Positions 1-6,303 of a DNA stretch of 8,490 nucleotides are shown here, piece after piece. How positions within the stretch are numbered: position 1 is the first letter of the stretch; every line of letters begins with the position of its first letter. Position numbers and translations under genes: made by a program. The stretch comes from an uncultured Lachnospiraceae bacterium (lineage in GTDB: Bacteria > Bacillota > Clostridia > Lachnospirales > Lachnospiraceae), in assembly GCA_910587715.1 (NCBI GenBank), contig CAJUMV010000079.1:1-8490 (forward strand), written 5' to 3'. The notes beneath the pieces were generated by a model. The model was given only the letters and a program-made list of their open reading frames with translations. It was not told where the DNA came from and did not search any database.

Positions 1-107
1 CTGTAAAGAATGATCTATTACCTGTCGCAATATCAACGGATAACTTTTAATTATCTTCTCCTAAATAAAAGTCACCGCACGCCAGACCACCCTATGTAGT
101 CCCTTAT

Positions 108-136
108 ACCATACCCCATCCCCCATCTCCTGTCAA
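108..136 (-). promoter_or_regulatory. Sigma-A type promoter reading off the left edge
   Basis: On the minus strand a perfect TTGACA (136-131) is followed after 17 bases by TATGGT (113-108), a 4/6 match to TATAAT; TATAAG (108-103) is an alternative at longer spacing. Downstream on the same strand, AGGAGAAG at 62-55 looks like a ribosome binding site. No ATG or GTG follows at normal distance, only a TTG at 36-34 in a frame open to the window edge, so the gene it serves is not identified. The spacer is unusually G-rich. The promoter call rests on match to consensus only. Confidence 0.55.
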
Positions 137-150
137 CATTTTACACTATA

Positions 151-170
151 ATATTGTAGAATATTGTAAA
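151..170. repeat. Two tandem 10-bp repeats upstream of the left promoter
   Basis: ATATTGTAGA (151-160) is followed directly by ATATTGTAAA (161-170), a 9/10 match with a period of one helical turn. TTTTACA (139-145) and TGTAAAA (165-171) also form an inverted repeat around the same centre. The block lies just upstream of the TTGACA element at 136-131 (minus strand). It could be an operator or an AT-rich UP element; no specific regulator is recognised. Confidence 0.35.
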
Positions 171-228
171 ATCCTGACTTCCTTCCCATCCCCTAATATC
201 CTCGTTGCGTTCCAAAAGATTCTCAAAG

Positions 229-756
229 TCAATGCACAGGGGTTCCCCGCCTGTCGCTGACCGTCTCCGCACGCTGCGCCTTCACTGAACCATGCGCCGC
301 ATTGTTTCCGTCCTGTTTCTCCGTTATCCCGGGCAGAGCCTCTTCAGTCCCTTCATCCCCGCTCCCGTTTTCTCCGGGTTTTTCAAGGCTCGTTGTCAGC
401 CGGTGATATACCGCCACTTTCACGGCACAGACATCGGTTGCGCGGTAAGGCGACACGGTCGTCACCGTGATGACCGCCTCGCCCGCGCCCACAGCGGTCA
501 CAACTCCATTTTCGTCTACCTTTGCCACCGTCTCATCGGAAGATTTCCATATCACGTCTTTTATCAATGCATTCTCAGGCGTCACCGTCGCCAGAAGCGC
601 GTCCGTCTCTCCCGCCCCCGCAAACACCAACGTCTCCTTATTAAGCGTCACACCCACCGGCAGTATCATCACAATTTTCCCCTCGTATGAAACGAATGCA
701 TACCGCTCCATGTTATCTGCACAGAGCTGCCTGTTTTCCTCTTCCAGCATCTGCAC
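229..756 (-). CDS. Small Big2 (bacterial Ig-like) domain protein, possibly a fragment
   Basis: The 175-residue product contains one Big2 immunoglobulin-like fold at about residues 35-115, recognised by the pattern VTLNKETLVF, then W70 KSSDETVAKVDENGVVTAVG, then GEAVITV. Such domains are usually extracellular spacers in bacterial surface proteins. Yet there is no signal peptide, membrane helix or sorting signal. The N-terminus is a short charged stretch (LEEENRQL), and the tail after residue 120 is a polar linker rich in E, G and D. The start is uncertain: GTG at 756 or ATG at 750, neither with a good Shine-Dalgarno; the frame is open back to a TGA at 798-796. A promoter-like element and a LytTR-like box lie upstream (806-879). 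It could be a genuine small cytoplasmic protein or the remnant of a larger adhesin; the missing export signal favours a remnant. Confidence 0.55.
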   Translation of the reverse strand: MQMLEEENRQLCADNMERYAFVSYEGKIVMILPVGVTLNKETLVFAGAGETDALLATVTPENALIKDVIWKSSDETVAKVDENGVVTAVGAGEAVITVTTVSPYRATDVCAVKVAVYHRLTTSLEKPGENGSGDEGTEEALPGITEKQDGNNAAHGSVKAQRAETVSDRRGTPVH

Positions 757-805
757 GAGTCTTGCCGAATCCGGCTTTCTCTTTTGCAGTCGGTCTCACA
801 AGGAA

Positions 806-833
806 ACTATATCATTCTGAAATAAAATGACAA
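806..833 (-). promoter_or_regulatory. Promoter for the Big2 gene
   Basis: Minus strand: TTGTCA (833-828, 5/6 match to the -35 consensus), a 16-base spacer, then TATAGT (811-806) preceded by TG at 814-813, an extended -10. The predicted start of transcription is near 799, about 43 bases before the GTG start of the Big2 gene. A LytTR-like box lies immediately upstream at 840-879. Confidence 0.5.
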
Positions 834-839
834 CCGTTA

Positions 840-879
840 TGGAACGGATTGCACTTTTTGAGGTATAGATTGTAATGCG
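840..879. promoter_or_regulatory. LytTR-type binding site candidate upstream of the Big2 gene
   Basis: TTGCACTTTT at 849-858 matches 9/10 the TTGCAGTTTT boxes at 5428-5437 and 5449-5458. A weaker second half-site, GATTGTA (868-874), begins exactly 21 bp after GATTGCA (847-853). The whole block 840-863 aligns with 5419-5441, with three substitutions and one extra T. In the minus direction its TTGCA begins 38 bp from the -10 of the Big2 promoter, against 39 bp for the chemoreceptor gene. Two half-sites 21 bp apart is the arrangement bound by AgrA/ComE-like LytTR regulators (known for the family). That this window's regulator binds here is inference. Confidence 0.45.
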
Positions 880-898
880 TGCCAACCCCTTAAACGCT

Positions 899-932
899 AA
901 AAGATGGCGATGCCTCGGCACCCCCATCTTTT
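899..932 (-). terminator. Hairpin terminator after the surface protein gene
   Basis: AAAAGATGG (899-907) pairs perfectly with CCATCTTTT (924-932), with an inner TGCC/GGCA stem in the loop (911-920). On the minus strand the stem ends in a run of four T, and it begins 5 bases after the stop codon of the surface protein gene (stop at 939-937). The A/T arms make it potentially bidirectional. Confidence 0.75.
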
Positions 933-1720
933 AATCTTATTTATGTCCTTCCGGCTCCTCCTCTTTCTTCCTGCGCATTACCACAAGTATTACGATAATC
1001 ATGACTGCTAAGATGATCGCCAGCCAGATAAAGCAGCATATCCCAAGGAAGGTCGGGCAGATATGGCACAGCCCGCATTTTGCGTCTGCTCCTGTCCCGT
1101 CTGTCTCTATGTACGCGATGGCGTAGCTTGAGAACAAGTCAGAGCGGATGGTGATGGTATCCTCCGCAGCGTCCGTATCTTCCATCAAAGTGCGCTCGCC
1201 GTCGTGGGCGCGGATGATGTAGTATGCACTGCCCTTATCCCGCATTTCTTCCGGTATGCCGATAATGACGTCGATCGGCTCGCCGGTCTTGTTGATGGCG
1301 TTCCAGTCGCCTTCGCCGACTCTGATGAATACGGAAATATCGATATACATGCCAAGGGTAATCCCCGGCAGTTCCTCGTGGTATGTCTCTATCGCGTTTT
1401 CTATCGCCTCCTTATCTTGTGCGGGCACGCTCTCTGAGATATCGGTCACGTCAATGCGAATCTCTATGGTCTCGCCGTCTGCCGCAAGCTGTATCTGCTC
1501 GGGGGTCAGCGCTGCGTTTGCCACTGCCACGGTATCGGTCACGCCTGCGATATAATGCTCACCTTTGCATACCACGGTGACAATGACTGCGCCGTCTCCA
1601 AGCTGCAGCATGGTGCTCATGGCGCTTTCGCCGTTCCAGGCAGCGGTTCCTGCGCCTGCCATACCGGGCACGTTTCCTGTGGCGATACCGCCGCCGTTTG
1701 CGCCTGTGCCGCTGTTCGTA

Positions 1721-1851
1721 CCGTCTGCTCCCGTGCCGCCGTTCGCGCCGTCTGCTCCTGTGCCGCTGCCGCCAGCCGTACCGTCTGCTCCCGTGCCACC
1801 GGTGCCGCCCGTGCCGCCTATACCGCCCGTGCCGTCTGCTCCCGTGCCGCC
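1721..1851. repeat. Gly-rich coding repeats
   Basis: Within the surface protein gene, the about 20-bp unit CCGTCTGCTCCCGTGCCGCC (plus strand) occurs at 1721-1740, 1748-1767, 1781-1800 and 1832-1851 with up to two differences per copy. On the coding strand it specifies GTGADG-type peptide. Flanking sequence from about 1670 to 1888 is also Gly/Thr-rich with shorter GGT and GGI units. The period is irregular and Gly is not strictly every third residue, so this is not a collagen-like GXY tract. Confidence 0.7.
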
Positions 1852-1944
1852 AGTACCGCCTATGCCGCCTATGCCGCCTATGACAATCTTTCCGTCCTCT
1901 ATAATTACCGGTATCTTCGGCACCTCGCCGCCAATCGGCGGATT

Positions 1945-2250
1945 GAAGCCGTCGCCGGGTTTCTTATCGTCGCCCGGTTTTGTGCCGTCGCCCGGTTTCT
2001 TGCCGTCGTCCGGTTTCGTACCGTCGCCCGGTTTCGTGCCGCTGCCCGGTTTTGTGTCATCGCTCGGCTTTGTCCCGTCGCCCGGTTTCTTGCCATCGCC
2101 CGGTTTCTTGCCATCGCCCGGTTTCGTGCCGTCGCCCGGTTTCGTGCCGTCGCCCGGTTTTGTGCCGTCGCCCGGTTTCTTGCCGTCGTCCGGTTTCGTA
2201 CCGTCGCCCGGTTTCGTGTTGTCGCCGGGTTTTGTGTTATCGCCCGGATT
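1945..2250. repeat. Array of seventeen 18-bp tandem repeats encoding KPGDGT hexapeptides
   Basis: Seventeen units of exactly 18 bp keep the reading frame of the surface protein (minus strand). The common unit encodes K-P-G-D-G-T or K-P-G-D-G-K. Variants include NPGDNT at the 2250 end, KPDDGK twice, KPSDDT, KPGSGT and KPGDDK, with KPGDGF closing the array. Pro/Gly/Asp/Lys-rich repeats of this type typically form extended stalks through the cell wall. Several neighbouring units are identical at DNA level, so copy number could change by slippage or recombination without shifting frame. Confidence 0.9.
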
Positions 2251-2612
2251 TGTGCCGCCGCCGTTATCGCCGCCGCCATTATCTCCACCGTTGTCGCCGC
2301 CGTTGTCACCGCCGCCGCTATTTCCGCCGCCGGGTTTGCTGCTGCTTCCGGGTTTCTTTCTCACGCCCTCCACGGTCACGGTCTGGTTTTCCGTGATATT
2401 CACTATGGTATAGGTATCGTCCGCCGACAGTTCCACCGCCACGCCGTTTACTTTCACGGCAAACTTATCGGTCTTCTCATAGCCTTGTGCCAGCGCGAAC
2501 TTAAAGGTAAAGCTGCCTCCCACCTTCACGGAGTAGCTGCCGTCCCCCTGCTCGGTCAGGCTGCCGCTGCCCTCCTGTGCAGTCAGGGTATAGCCTTTTC
2601 CTGTCTTTAAGG

Positions 2613-3293
2613 TCACCAGCCGTCCTTACACCACGTGCCCGCGAGGATCTGGTCGCCTGCGTCCTTTTTGGGCGGTACTGCCGGAACAGGGGTCAATTTC
2701 CTTGCGTAATATACCTTTACTTCCTGATGCTTCTCCCCGTTCGCCATAAAGGTCACGGTAAGCTGGAAGCTGCCCAGTTCCATTTCGCCGCTTACTTTGC
2801 CCTTAAAATTCGTGTCGGTGGCGCTGACGCGCACCACGTAGGTCTCGGGCGCGTCCAGTCCTTTGATCACGCCGTTTCCGTCAGTGGTCTTGGTCGCCCA
2901 TGTCTTTCCGCCGTCTGAGGACACGTCATATGCAGTGTTCGGCGCTAAGTCTTTTAATTTGGCAAGTTCCGTCGGATTTGACGGGTCCACATCCTCGCCG
3001 GTGGGTGTGGGTGCATCGGGTCTTAAGGGGATATTGAGTTCCTGTGCGGGGCTCATGGTCCTGTCTTTATCGTTCCCTTTCCGCACGATATAGAAGCCCT
3101 TGCCCAGCCATTCCTCTTTAATCGGGATGGTGCCGTCCGCGCCTGCCGTGAGGGTCAGCACGGTGGGGTCTGGCACTTCCTCGTCCTCTGTGCCGTCTTC
3201 CGCACTTCCGCCGCCGTCTCCACTGTCTCCGCTGCCGTCGTCTTCTTCGTCCTCCTCAATCGGTCCGCCGTAGGTCGTCAGTTCCCTGTCCAT
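2613..3293 (-). pseudogene. N-terminally truncated upstream part of the surface protein
   Basis: From ATG at 3293 the frame gives 226 residues. An acidic Ser/Gly/Asp linker (about 12-45) leads into a module with IPIKEEW and YIVRKGNDKDRTMSPAQ. Next comes a fibronectin-like segment with Y-x-V-S-S-D-G-G-K-T-W, then the start of an InlB B-repeat-like (Flg_new) module, LTVTFMANG, which stops abruptly at GTWCKDGW. A complete B-repeat would continue for about 20-30 more residues. The frame remains open upstream to 3446, but that part is antisense to a credible regulator domain on the plus strand, so it is not trusted. There is no signal peptide and no Shine-Dalgarno before 3293. The protein must once have been longer at its N-terminus, and both ends of this piece look cut. 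Confidence 0.7.
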
Positions 3294-3294
3294 C

Positions 3295-3750
3295 GTGGAG
3301 ATACCTGAAACCTTATGCTGCGTCCGCAAATATGAAGGCGCTCTGGTACAGGATAAATACCATGCCTCGTATGACTTTTTCCATGAATGTGTGGAAAAAG
3401 GAATTGCCCTCGCGCCAAAGCCATTTTTCATCATCAATGAGCGCACGGACTATCTGGAGGGGAAAATCACTTCCACACCCTATGATTTTCATGTCTGTAT
3501 TCCCGTTCTGCCGGAAGATGCGCCGGAGGATGCGGTTTCTATTCCCGCCTGTACCGCTTTATCCCTGCTAGTGTACGGCAACTATAGTAACCTCAATGAA
3601 GTACATCTGTATCTGGGAGAACAGGTGCGCAAACGTGGGCTTACTCCCGCCGGATATATCCGGGCAAGCAGCCTGGTCGGACCTTATGTGGGGAGAGAAA
3701 TTGATCCGAACAAGTACTGTTCACAGTTGGTGCTGCCGGTGGAGAACTGA
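3295..3750 (+). pseudogene. Effector-binding (GyrI-like) domain of a transcriptional regulator, N-terminus missing
   Basis: The 151 residues resemble the GyrI-like / AraC-type effector-binding domain that forms the ligand pocket of many MerR- and AraC-family regulators. It opens with the first strand (VEIPETLCCVRKYEG) and has a mid-domain FHVCIPV strand. A second-half repeat follows (IPACTALSLLVYGNYSNLNEVHLYLGEQ), and the C-terminal strand after DPNKY is typical. No DNA-binding domain is present. The only upstream start is GTG at 3295 without a Shine-Dalgarno, and the sequence before it belongs to the surface protein on the other strand. The domain therefore appears cut at its N-terminal side, although stand-alone effector-binding proteins of about 150 residues exist. 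It converges with the chemoreceptor gene, whose stop lies 45 bases away. Confidence 0.65.
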
Positions 3751-3776
3751 TTTGTATAGATAGCCTAAAACAGGAA

Positions 3777-3788
3777 GGGGATTTCCCC
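3777..3788. other. Short GC hairpin between convergent genes
   Basis: GGGG ATTT CCCC forms a four-base-pair stem with a tetraloop between the stops of the regulator fragment (3750) and the chemoreceptor gene (3796). It has no T-run on either strand, so it is only a weak candidate for a shared transcription end. Confidence 0.2.
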
Positions 3789-3795
3789 ACGCGGA

Positions 3796-5355
3796 TCAGG
3801 TTGCATGCGACAAAGCCAGCAATTCCTCCGCAATGCCTTTTACCCTGGCAAAAGACGCTTCGGTCAGACCCGTGATTTCACCTTCGTTGTTTGCATCATC
3901 CACGATCTCATCCGCCCTGCTCTTAAAGTTGGAAACCAGCTCGTCCAGAGAAAGTGCCATATCGCGCACCTGCTCGCTGTACGTTCTGGTCTTGTCACTG
4001 CGCTCTACGATCTGTTCGGTCATGGTTATGGAATTCTTCTGCATGTTCCCCAAAGATTCTGCTTTGCTTCTGGCATCTAAGATCTTATCAATTCCCATCT
4101 CAACAGATAAACGGTTTTGTTCATTGATCGATTTTACCCCTTCCAGCTTATCAAGGATCTTGGGGACTAACTCCTGAATGGAATTACTTGCCGCTTTAGA
4201 CTGTTTCACCAACTGCTGTACATTATCCGCCACAACCGCAAAGCCTCTGCCGTGTTCTCCCGCCCGTGCTGCTTCAATGCTCGCATTCAAAGCCAAAAGA
4301 TTCGTATGCGCTGAAATACTGGAAATCTGTCCTACAAAGCCTGTGATCTCATCGATTCCATTCTCCAACTGGCTGATCGATTCACCGGTCTGATTTGCTG
4401 TTTCTTTGATCTGATGCATGGATTCTACCGCCACGTCCATCGTCTTGACAAACCCTAGCGTATGGTTGGTAACATCCTCGGATATCCGGAACATTTCTTT
4501 GGTATTTTGATAAATACCGTCAATCGCCTCTGACATCTCCGACACACTTTCCTGAATACGCACCACCTGATTACGGCTTTCGTCACAATCCACCGATGTG
4601 TCGCAGGCAGAAGAAACGATCTGTTCATTGGCACGCCGGGAATTTCCCAGATTTTCTTCCACATCCCCCACCATAGTGACCAGTTCCTCAGAAGCAGATT
4701 CACACTTCTTTAACAGTTCAGCCAGCAGCATCCCTTCCTGCTCTTTTTTTGTCTTTTCCAAAAGGGTGTTTTTGATGTAATTTAAGACGGCATTAAACGC
4801 CGCCAGCGCCATGATTCTGGGGAATACAAAGAACAAAATAATATTGATAAGATTCGTATTGATGGTAAAAGCGCCTGCCAGAAGTGTTTCTGCTTCCTTC
4901 GCTGCAGTTGTAGTAGTCAAAATCAATGTGTTGGCGTCACACAGTCCCAAATAATATCCGCCGATCACAGAGAGGAAGAAACCGCCAACGGTCAATATCA
5001 GGGTAAAGGTTTTATACTTTTTCTCCGTATAGACAATAGAACATACCATGGGGAAAATCATAAAGAGGGTTGCGTGGTAAGCCAGCTCCATATTTACAAA
5101 AGATATCATTGCCACCAGCAAAAAAATCATGATATAGTTGGATACCGCTTTCTCAAAACCAAGTGCATATTTCACAACATGACCCAGCGCCACAAAGATA
5201 ACCATGCCAATGAGAGCAATGTTCATAATAGTCTGATCCACTATAAAAATGTGCAATACGTTCAATATCCACGCTGTCACCATTACGATCAAAGTGACGC
5301 GCATACATTTCAGCGAATAATTGTTCGCTTTCCTAAATTCAACCTCGTTTATCAT
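3796..5355 (-). CDS. Methyl-accepting chemotaxis protein with six-helix membrane N-terminus
   Basis: Starting at ATG 5355 (519 residues) places GGAGGG (5370-5365) nine bases upstream; an ATG 30 bases earlier has no Shine-Dalgarno. Six hydrophobic segments (about 20-40, 43-60, 73-88, 94-109, 117-138, 168-190) precede a long cytoplasmic coiled coil. The signalling hairpin at about 351-385 contains TNLLALNASIEAARAGEHGR and then GFAVVAD, the CheA/CheW-contact tip of the family. There is no extracellular Cache-type sensor and no HAMP domain, so any signal is probably sensed within or close to the membrane. The usual E in VADEV is N here (VADNVQQL). No CheR-binding pentapeptide is seen at the C-terminus. 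The gene is divergent from the LytTR regulator and shares its intergenic region and putative binding boxes. No other chemotaxis gene is in the window. Confidence 0.93.
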   Translation of the reverse strand: MINEVEFRKANNYSLKCMRVTLIVMVTAWILNVLHIFIVDQTIMNIALIGMVIFVALGHVVKYALGFEKAVSNYIMIFLLVAMISFVNMELAYHATLFMIFPMVCSIVYTEKKYKTFTLILTVGGFFLSVIGGYYLGLCDANTLILTTTTAAKEAETLLAGAFTINTNLINIILFFVFPRIMALAAFNAVLNYIKNTLLEKTKKEQEGMLLAELLKKCESASEELVTMVGDVEENLGNSRRANEQIVSSACDTSVDCDESRNQVVRIQESVSEMSEAIDGIYQNTKEMFRISEDVTNHTLGFVKTMDVAVESMHQIKETANQTGESISQLENGIDEITGFVGQISSISAHTNLLALNASIEAARAGEHGRGFAVVADNVQQLVKQSKAASNSIQELVPKILDKLEGVKSINEQNRLSVEMGIDKILDARSKAESLGNMQKNSITMTEQIVERSDKTRTYSEQVRDMALSLDELVSNFKSRADEIVDDANNEGEITGLTEASFARVKGIAEELLALSHAT

Positions 5356-5383
5356 GCTTTCCCACCCTCCATATTTTTCATTC

Positions 5384-5389
5384 ATAATA
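5384..5389 (-). promoter_or_regulatory. -10 element of the chemoreceptor promoter
   Basis: Minus-strand TATTAT (5389-5384) matches the -10 consensus 5/6. It predicts transcription from about 5377, leaving a leader of about 22 bases that contains the GGAGGG site. No -35 match is found at 16-18 bases upstream (AGAAAA at that place), which fits a promoter needing an activator. The nearer TTGCAGTTTT box begins 39 bp upstream. Confidence 0.4.
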
Positions 5390-5418
5390 TGACAAGAAAG
5401 TCGTTTTTTCTACCCATC

Positions 5419-5459
5419 TGGTACAGATTGCAGTTTTGAGGGAACCATTTGCAGTTTTT
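5419..5459. promoter_or_regulatory. Paired LytTR-type binding boxes in the divergent promoter region
   Basis: Two identical 10-mers, TTGCAGTTTT, lie at 5428-5437 and 5449-5458 with starts exactly 21 bp apart (two helical turns). AgrA, ComE and other LytTR-domain regulators bind two direct 9-bp sites containing a CAGTT-like core separated by about 12 bp, which is this geometry. The pair sits between the chemoreceptor gene and the LytTR regulator gene and could serve both: its far repeat begins 39 bp from the plus-strand -10 (5488), and its near repeat 39 bp from the minus-strand -10 (5389). Site function is inferred from architecture and context. Confidence 0.6.
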
Positions 5460-5484
5460 AACACTAGGCTGTACGCAGAGGATG

Positions 5485-5493
5485 TGAGATAAT
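5485..5493 (+). promoter_or_regulatory. Extended -10 of the LytTR operon promoter
   Basis: TG at 5485-5486, one base, then GATAAT (5488-5493) forms an extended -10. The region 17-18 bases upstream (TAGGCT/CTAGGC) does not resemble TTGACA, as at LytTR-activated promoters. Transcription would begin near 5500 and read into the regulator gene. Confidence 0.5.
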
Positions 5494-5513
5494 AGATGCA
5501 GACTCAGCAGTGA

Positions 5514-5533
5514 TTATGCTGTAAATAGCATAA
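5514..5533 (+). promoter_or_regulatory. Perfect 7-bp inverted repeat in the operon leader
   Basis: TTATGCT (5514-5520) and AGCATAA (5527-5533) are separated by GTAAAT. The repeat is downstream of the predicted transcription start and 8 bases before the AAGGAG ribosome binding site (5542-5547). It could be a dyad operator or a small leader hairpin affecting translation. It has no T-run and is not a terminator. Confidence 0.4.
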
Positions 5534-5555
5534 GACGAGACAAGGAGAATATGAC

Positions 5556-6302
5556 ATGTACCAGATCGCGCTCTGTGACGACGAGACGACAGAACTTCAT
5601 ACGCTGGAACAGATGCTGCGCTCCTATCGCGGGCATTCCATAAAGGACGCCCTTTCCGTCAGATCGTTCGAGAGCGCGGATGCGCTGCTTTTTGCAATCG
5701 AGCAGGAATCGTATGCGCCGGATCTTATTTTTCTGGATATCTATATGCCGACGCTGTCAGGGCTTGAGGCGGCAAAGAAACTGGGAGAGATGGAGCTTCC
5801 GTGCCTGATTATTTTTCTGACTTCTTCTACTTCTAAGGATCACGCGTTGGAAGCCTTTGATCTCAACGTCTTTCATTATCTGGTCAAGCCGGTTTCCGAG
5901 AAATCGCTTTTTACTTCTCTGGACAGGGCGCTTGCGCGGTTTAAGAAGGAAACGACCCACTATCTGCTCTTCCAGGCGGAGAACCAGCTCCACCGGATCG
6001 CGGCTGACGATATCGTCTACTGTGAAGCCCAGCGCAAGAGGCAATGCATTTATTTGAAAAATGGGGAACAGCTTATCTTACATATGTCGATGATCCGACT
6101 CTATGAAATGCTTGCCGCCCACCAGGAATTTATAAAGGTGGGGATATCTTATATCATCAATCTGAAACATATTGAGCGGCTGGGTACGCAGGCGCTGCAG
6201 CTCGACAACGGCAAAGAAATCTATCTGCCGCGTGGCTCCTACAAGCCTCTGTCCGACTGGTACTTTAATCACTGTTTTGGCGCAGAAACGGAAGGCGAAT
6301 GA
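5556..6302 (+). CDS. LytTR-family response regulator (AgrA/VirR-like)
   Basis: This 248-residue DNA-binding response regulator is presumably phosphorylated by the kinase encoded next. The receiver domain (about 1-120) has the acidic pocket D8-D9, phospho-acceptor D61 in the LDIYMP motif, T89 and K111 (LVKP). The LytTR DNA-binding domain (about 140-235) shows the usual pattern: IVYCEAQRKRQCIYLKNGE, then FIKVGISYIINLKHI, and ending with a strand before LPRGSYKPL. Length and order are normal for the family. Start ATG 5556 has AAGGAG (5542-5547) 8 bases upstream. One base separates its stop from the kinase ATG, so the two are an operon. The paired 21-bp-spaced boxes upstream suggest autoregulation and control of the divergent chemoreceptor. 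No adjacent agrB/agrD is visible, so the input signal is unknown. Confidence 0.93.
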   Translation: MYQIALCDDETTELHTLEQMLRSYRGHSIKDALSVRSFESADALLFAIEQESYAPDLIFLDIYMPTLSGLEAAKKLGEMELPCLIIFLTSSTSKDHALEAFDLNVFHYLVKPVSEKSLFTSLDRALARFKKETTHYLLFQAENQLHRIAADDIVYCEAQRKRQCIYLKNGEQLILHMSMIRLYEMLAAHQEFIKVGISYIINLKHIERLGTQALQLDNGKEIYLPRGSYKPLSDWYFNHCFGAETEGE

Positions 6303-6303
6303 C

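Larger units (their letters stand above)
937..2616 (-). pseudogene. C-terminal part of a broken cell-surface protein (repeat stalk and membrane anchor)
   Basis: This 559-codon frame opens with GTG at 2616, overlapping the TGA of the upstream frame by 4 bases (GTGA). Residues 1-84 form a beta-rich module (VTLKTGKGYTLTAQEGS, later NITENQTVTVEG) of the kind found repeatedly in Lachnospiraceae surface proteins. A Gly/Asn linker follows, then seventeen KPGDGT-like hexapeptides (residues 123-224), a Gly-Thr-Asp-rich block (about 243-316), a folded domain (about 320-510) and a C-terminus with CGLCHICPTFLG, a membrane helix (about 525-547) and an RRKKEEE tail. There is no LPXTG motif, so anchoring is by the helix. 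The frame has no signal peptide and no convincing Shine-Dalgarno, and it starts in the middle of a domain series. It therefore looks like the downstream part of a longer protein interrupted by a frame change. Translational coupling through GTGA is the alternative reading. A hairpin terminator follows. Confidence 0.75.

Noticed and set aside
1945..2250. Regular repeats resembling a CRISPR array
   Set aside because: Units are 18 bp and contiguous with no spacers, and they encode a repetitive peptide in frame with flanking protein.
1905..2309. Minus-strand ORF rich in ARNRAT repeats
   Set aside because: It is the repeat array read in a wrong frame; low-complexity Arg/Ala/Asn with no start signal.
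1555..2610. Long plus-strand ORFs (351 and 282 codons) rich in Pro/Ser or Ala/Arg across the repeat region
   Set aside because: They are shadows of the 18-bp and Gly-rich repeats, whose period keeps all frames open. They lack ribosome binding sites and any recognisable domain, while the minus-strand frame has a membrane anchor and ordered modules.
3294..3446. Upstream extension of the surface protein frame to 3446
   Set aside because: These codons are antisense to the effector-binding domain, have no signal peptide or ribosome binding site, and read as unstructured sequence.
5074..5439. Plus-strand ORF of 121 codons opposite the chemoreceptor start
   Set aside because: It runs antisense to a well-supported gene with no domain and no ribosome binding site; His/Tyr-rich composition reflects the antisense of membrane helices.
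6172..6303. Upstream extension of the histidine kinase inside the response regulator gene
   Set aside because: ATG 6304 has a properly spaced GGAAGG site and begins the hydrophobic sensor region; the extension only overlaps LytTR coding sequence in another frame.
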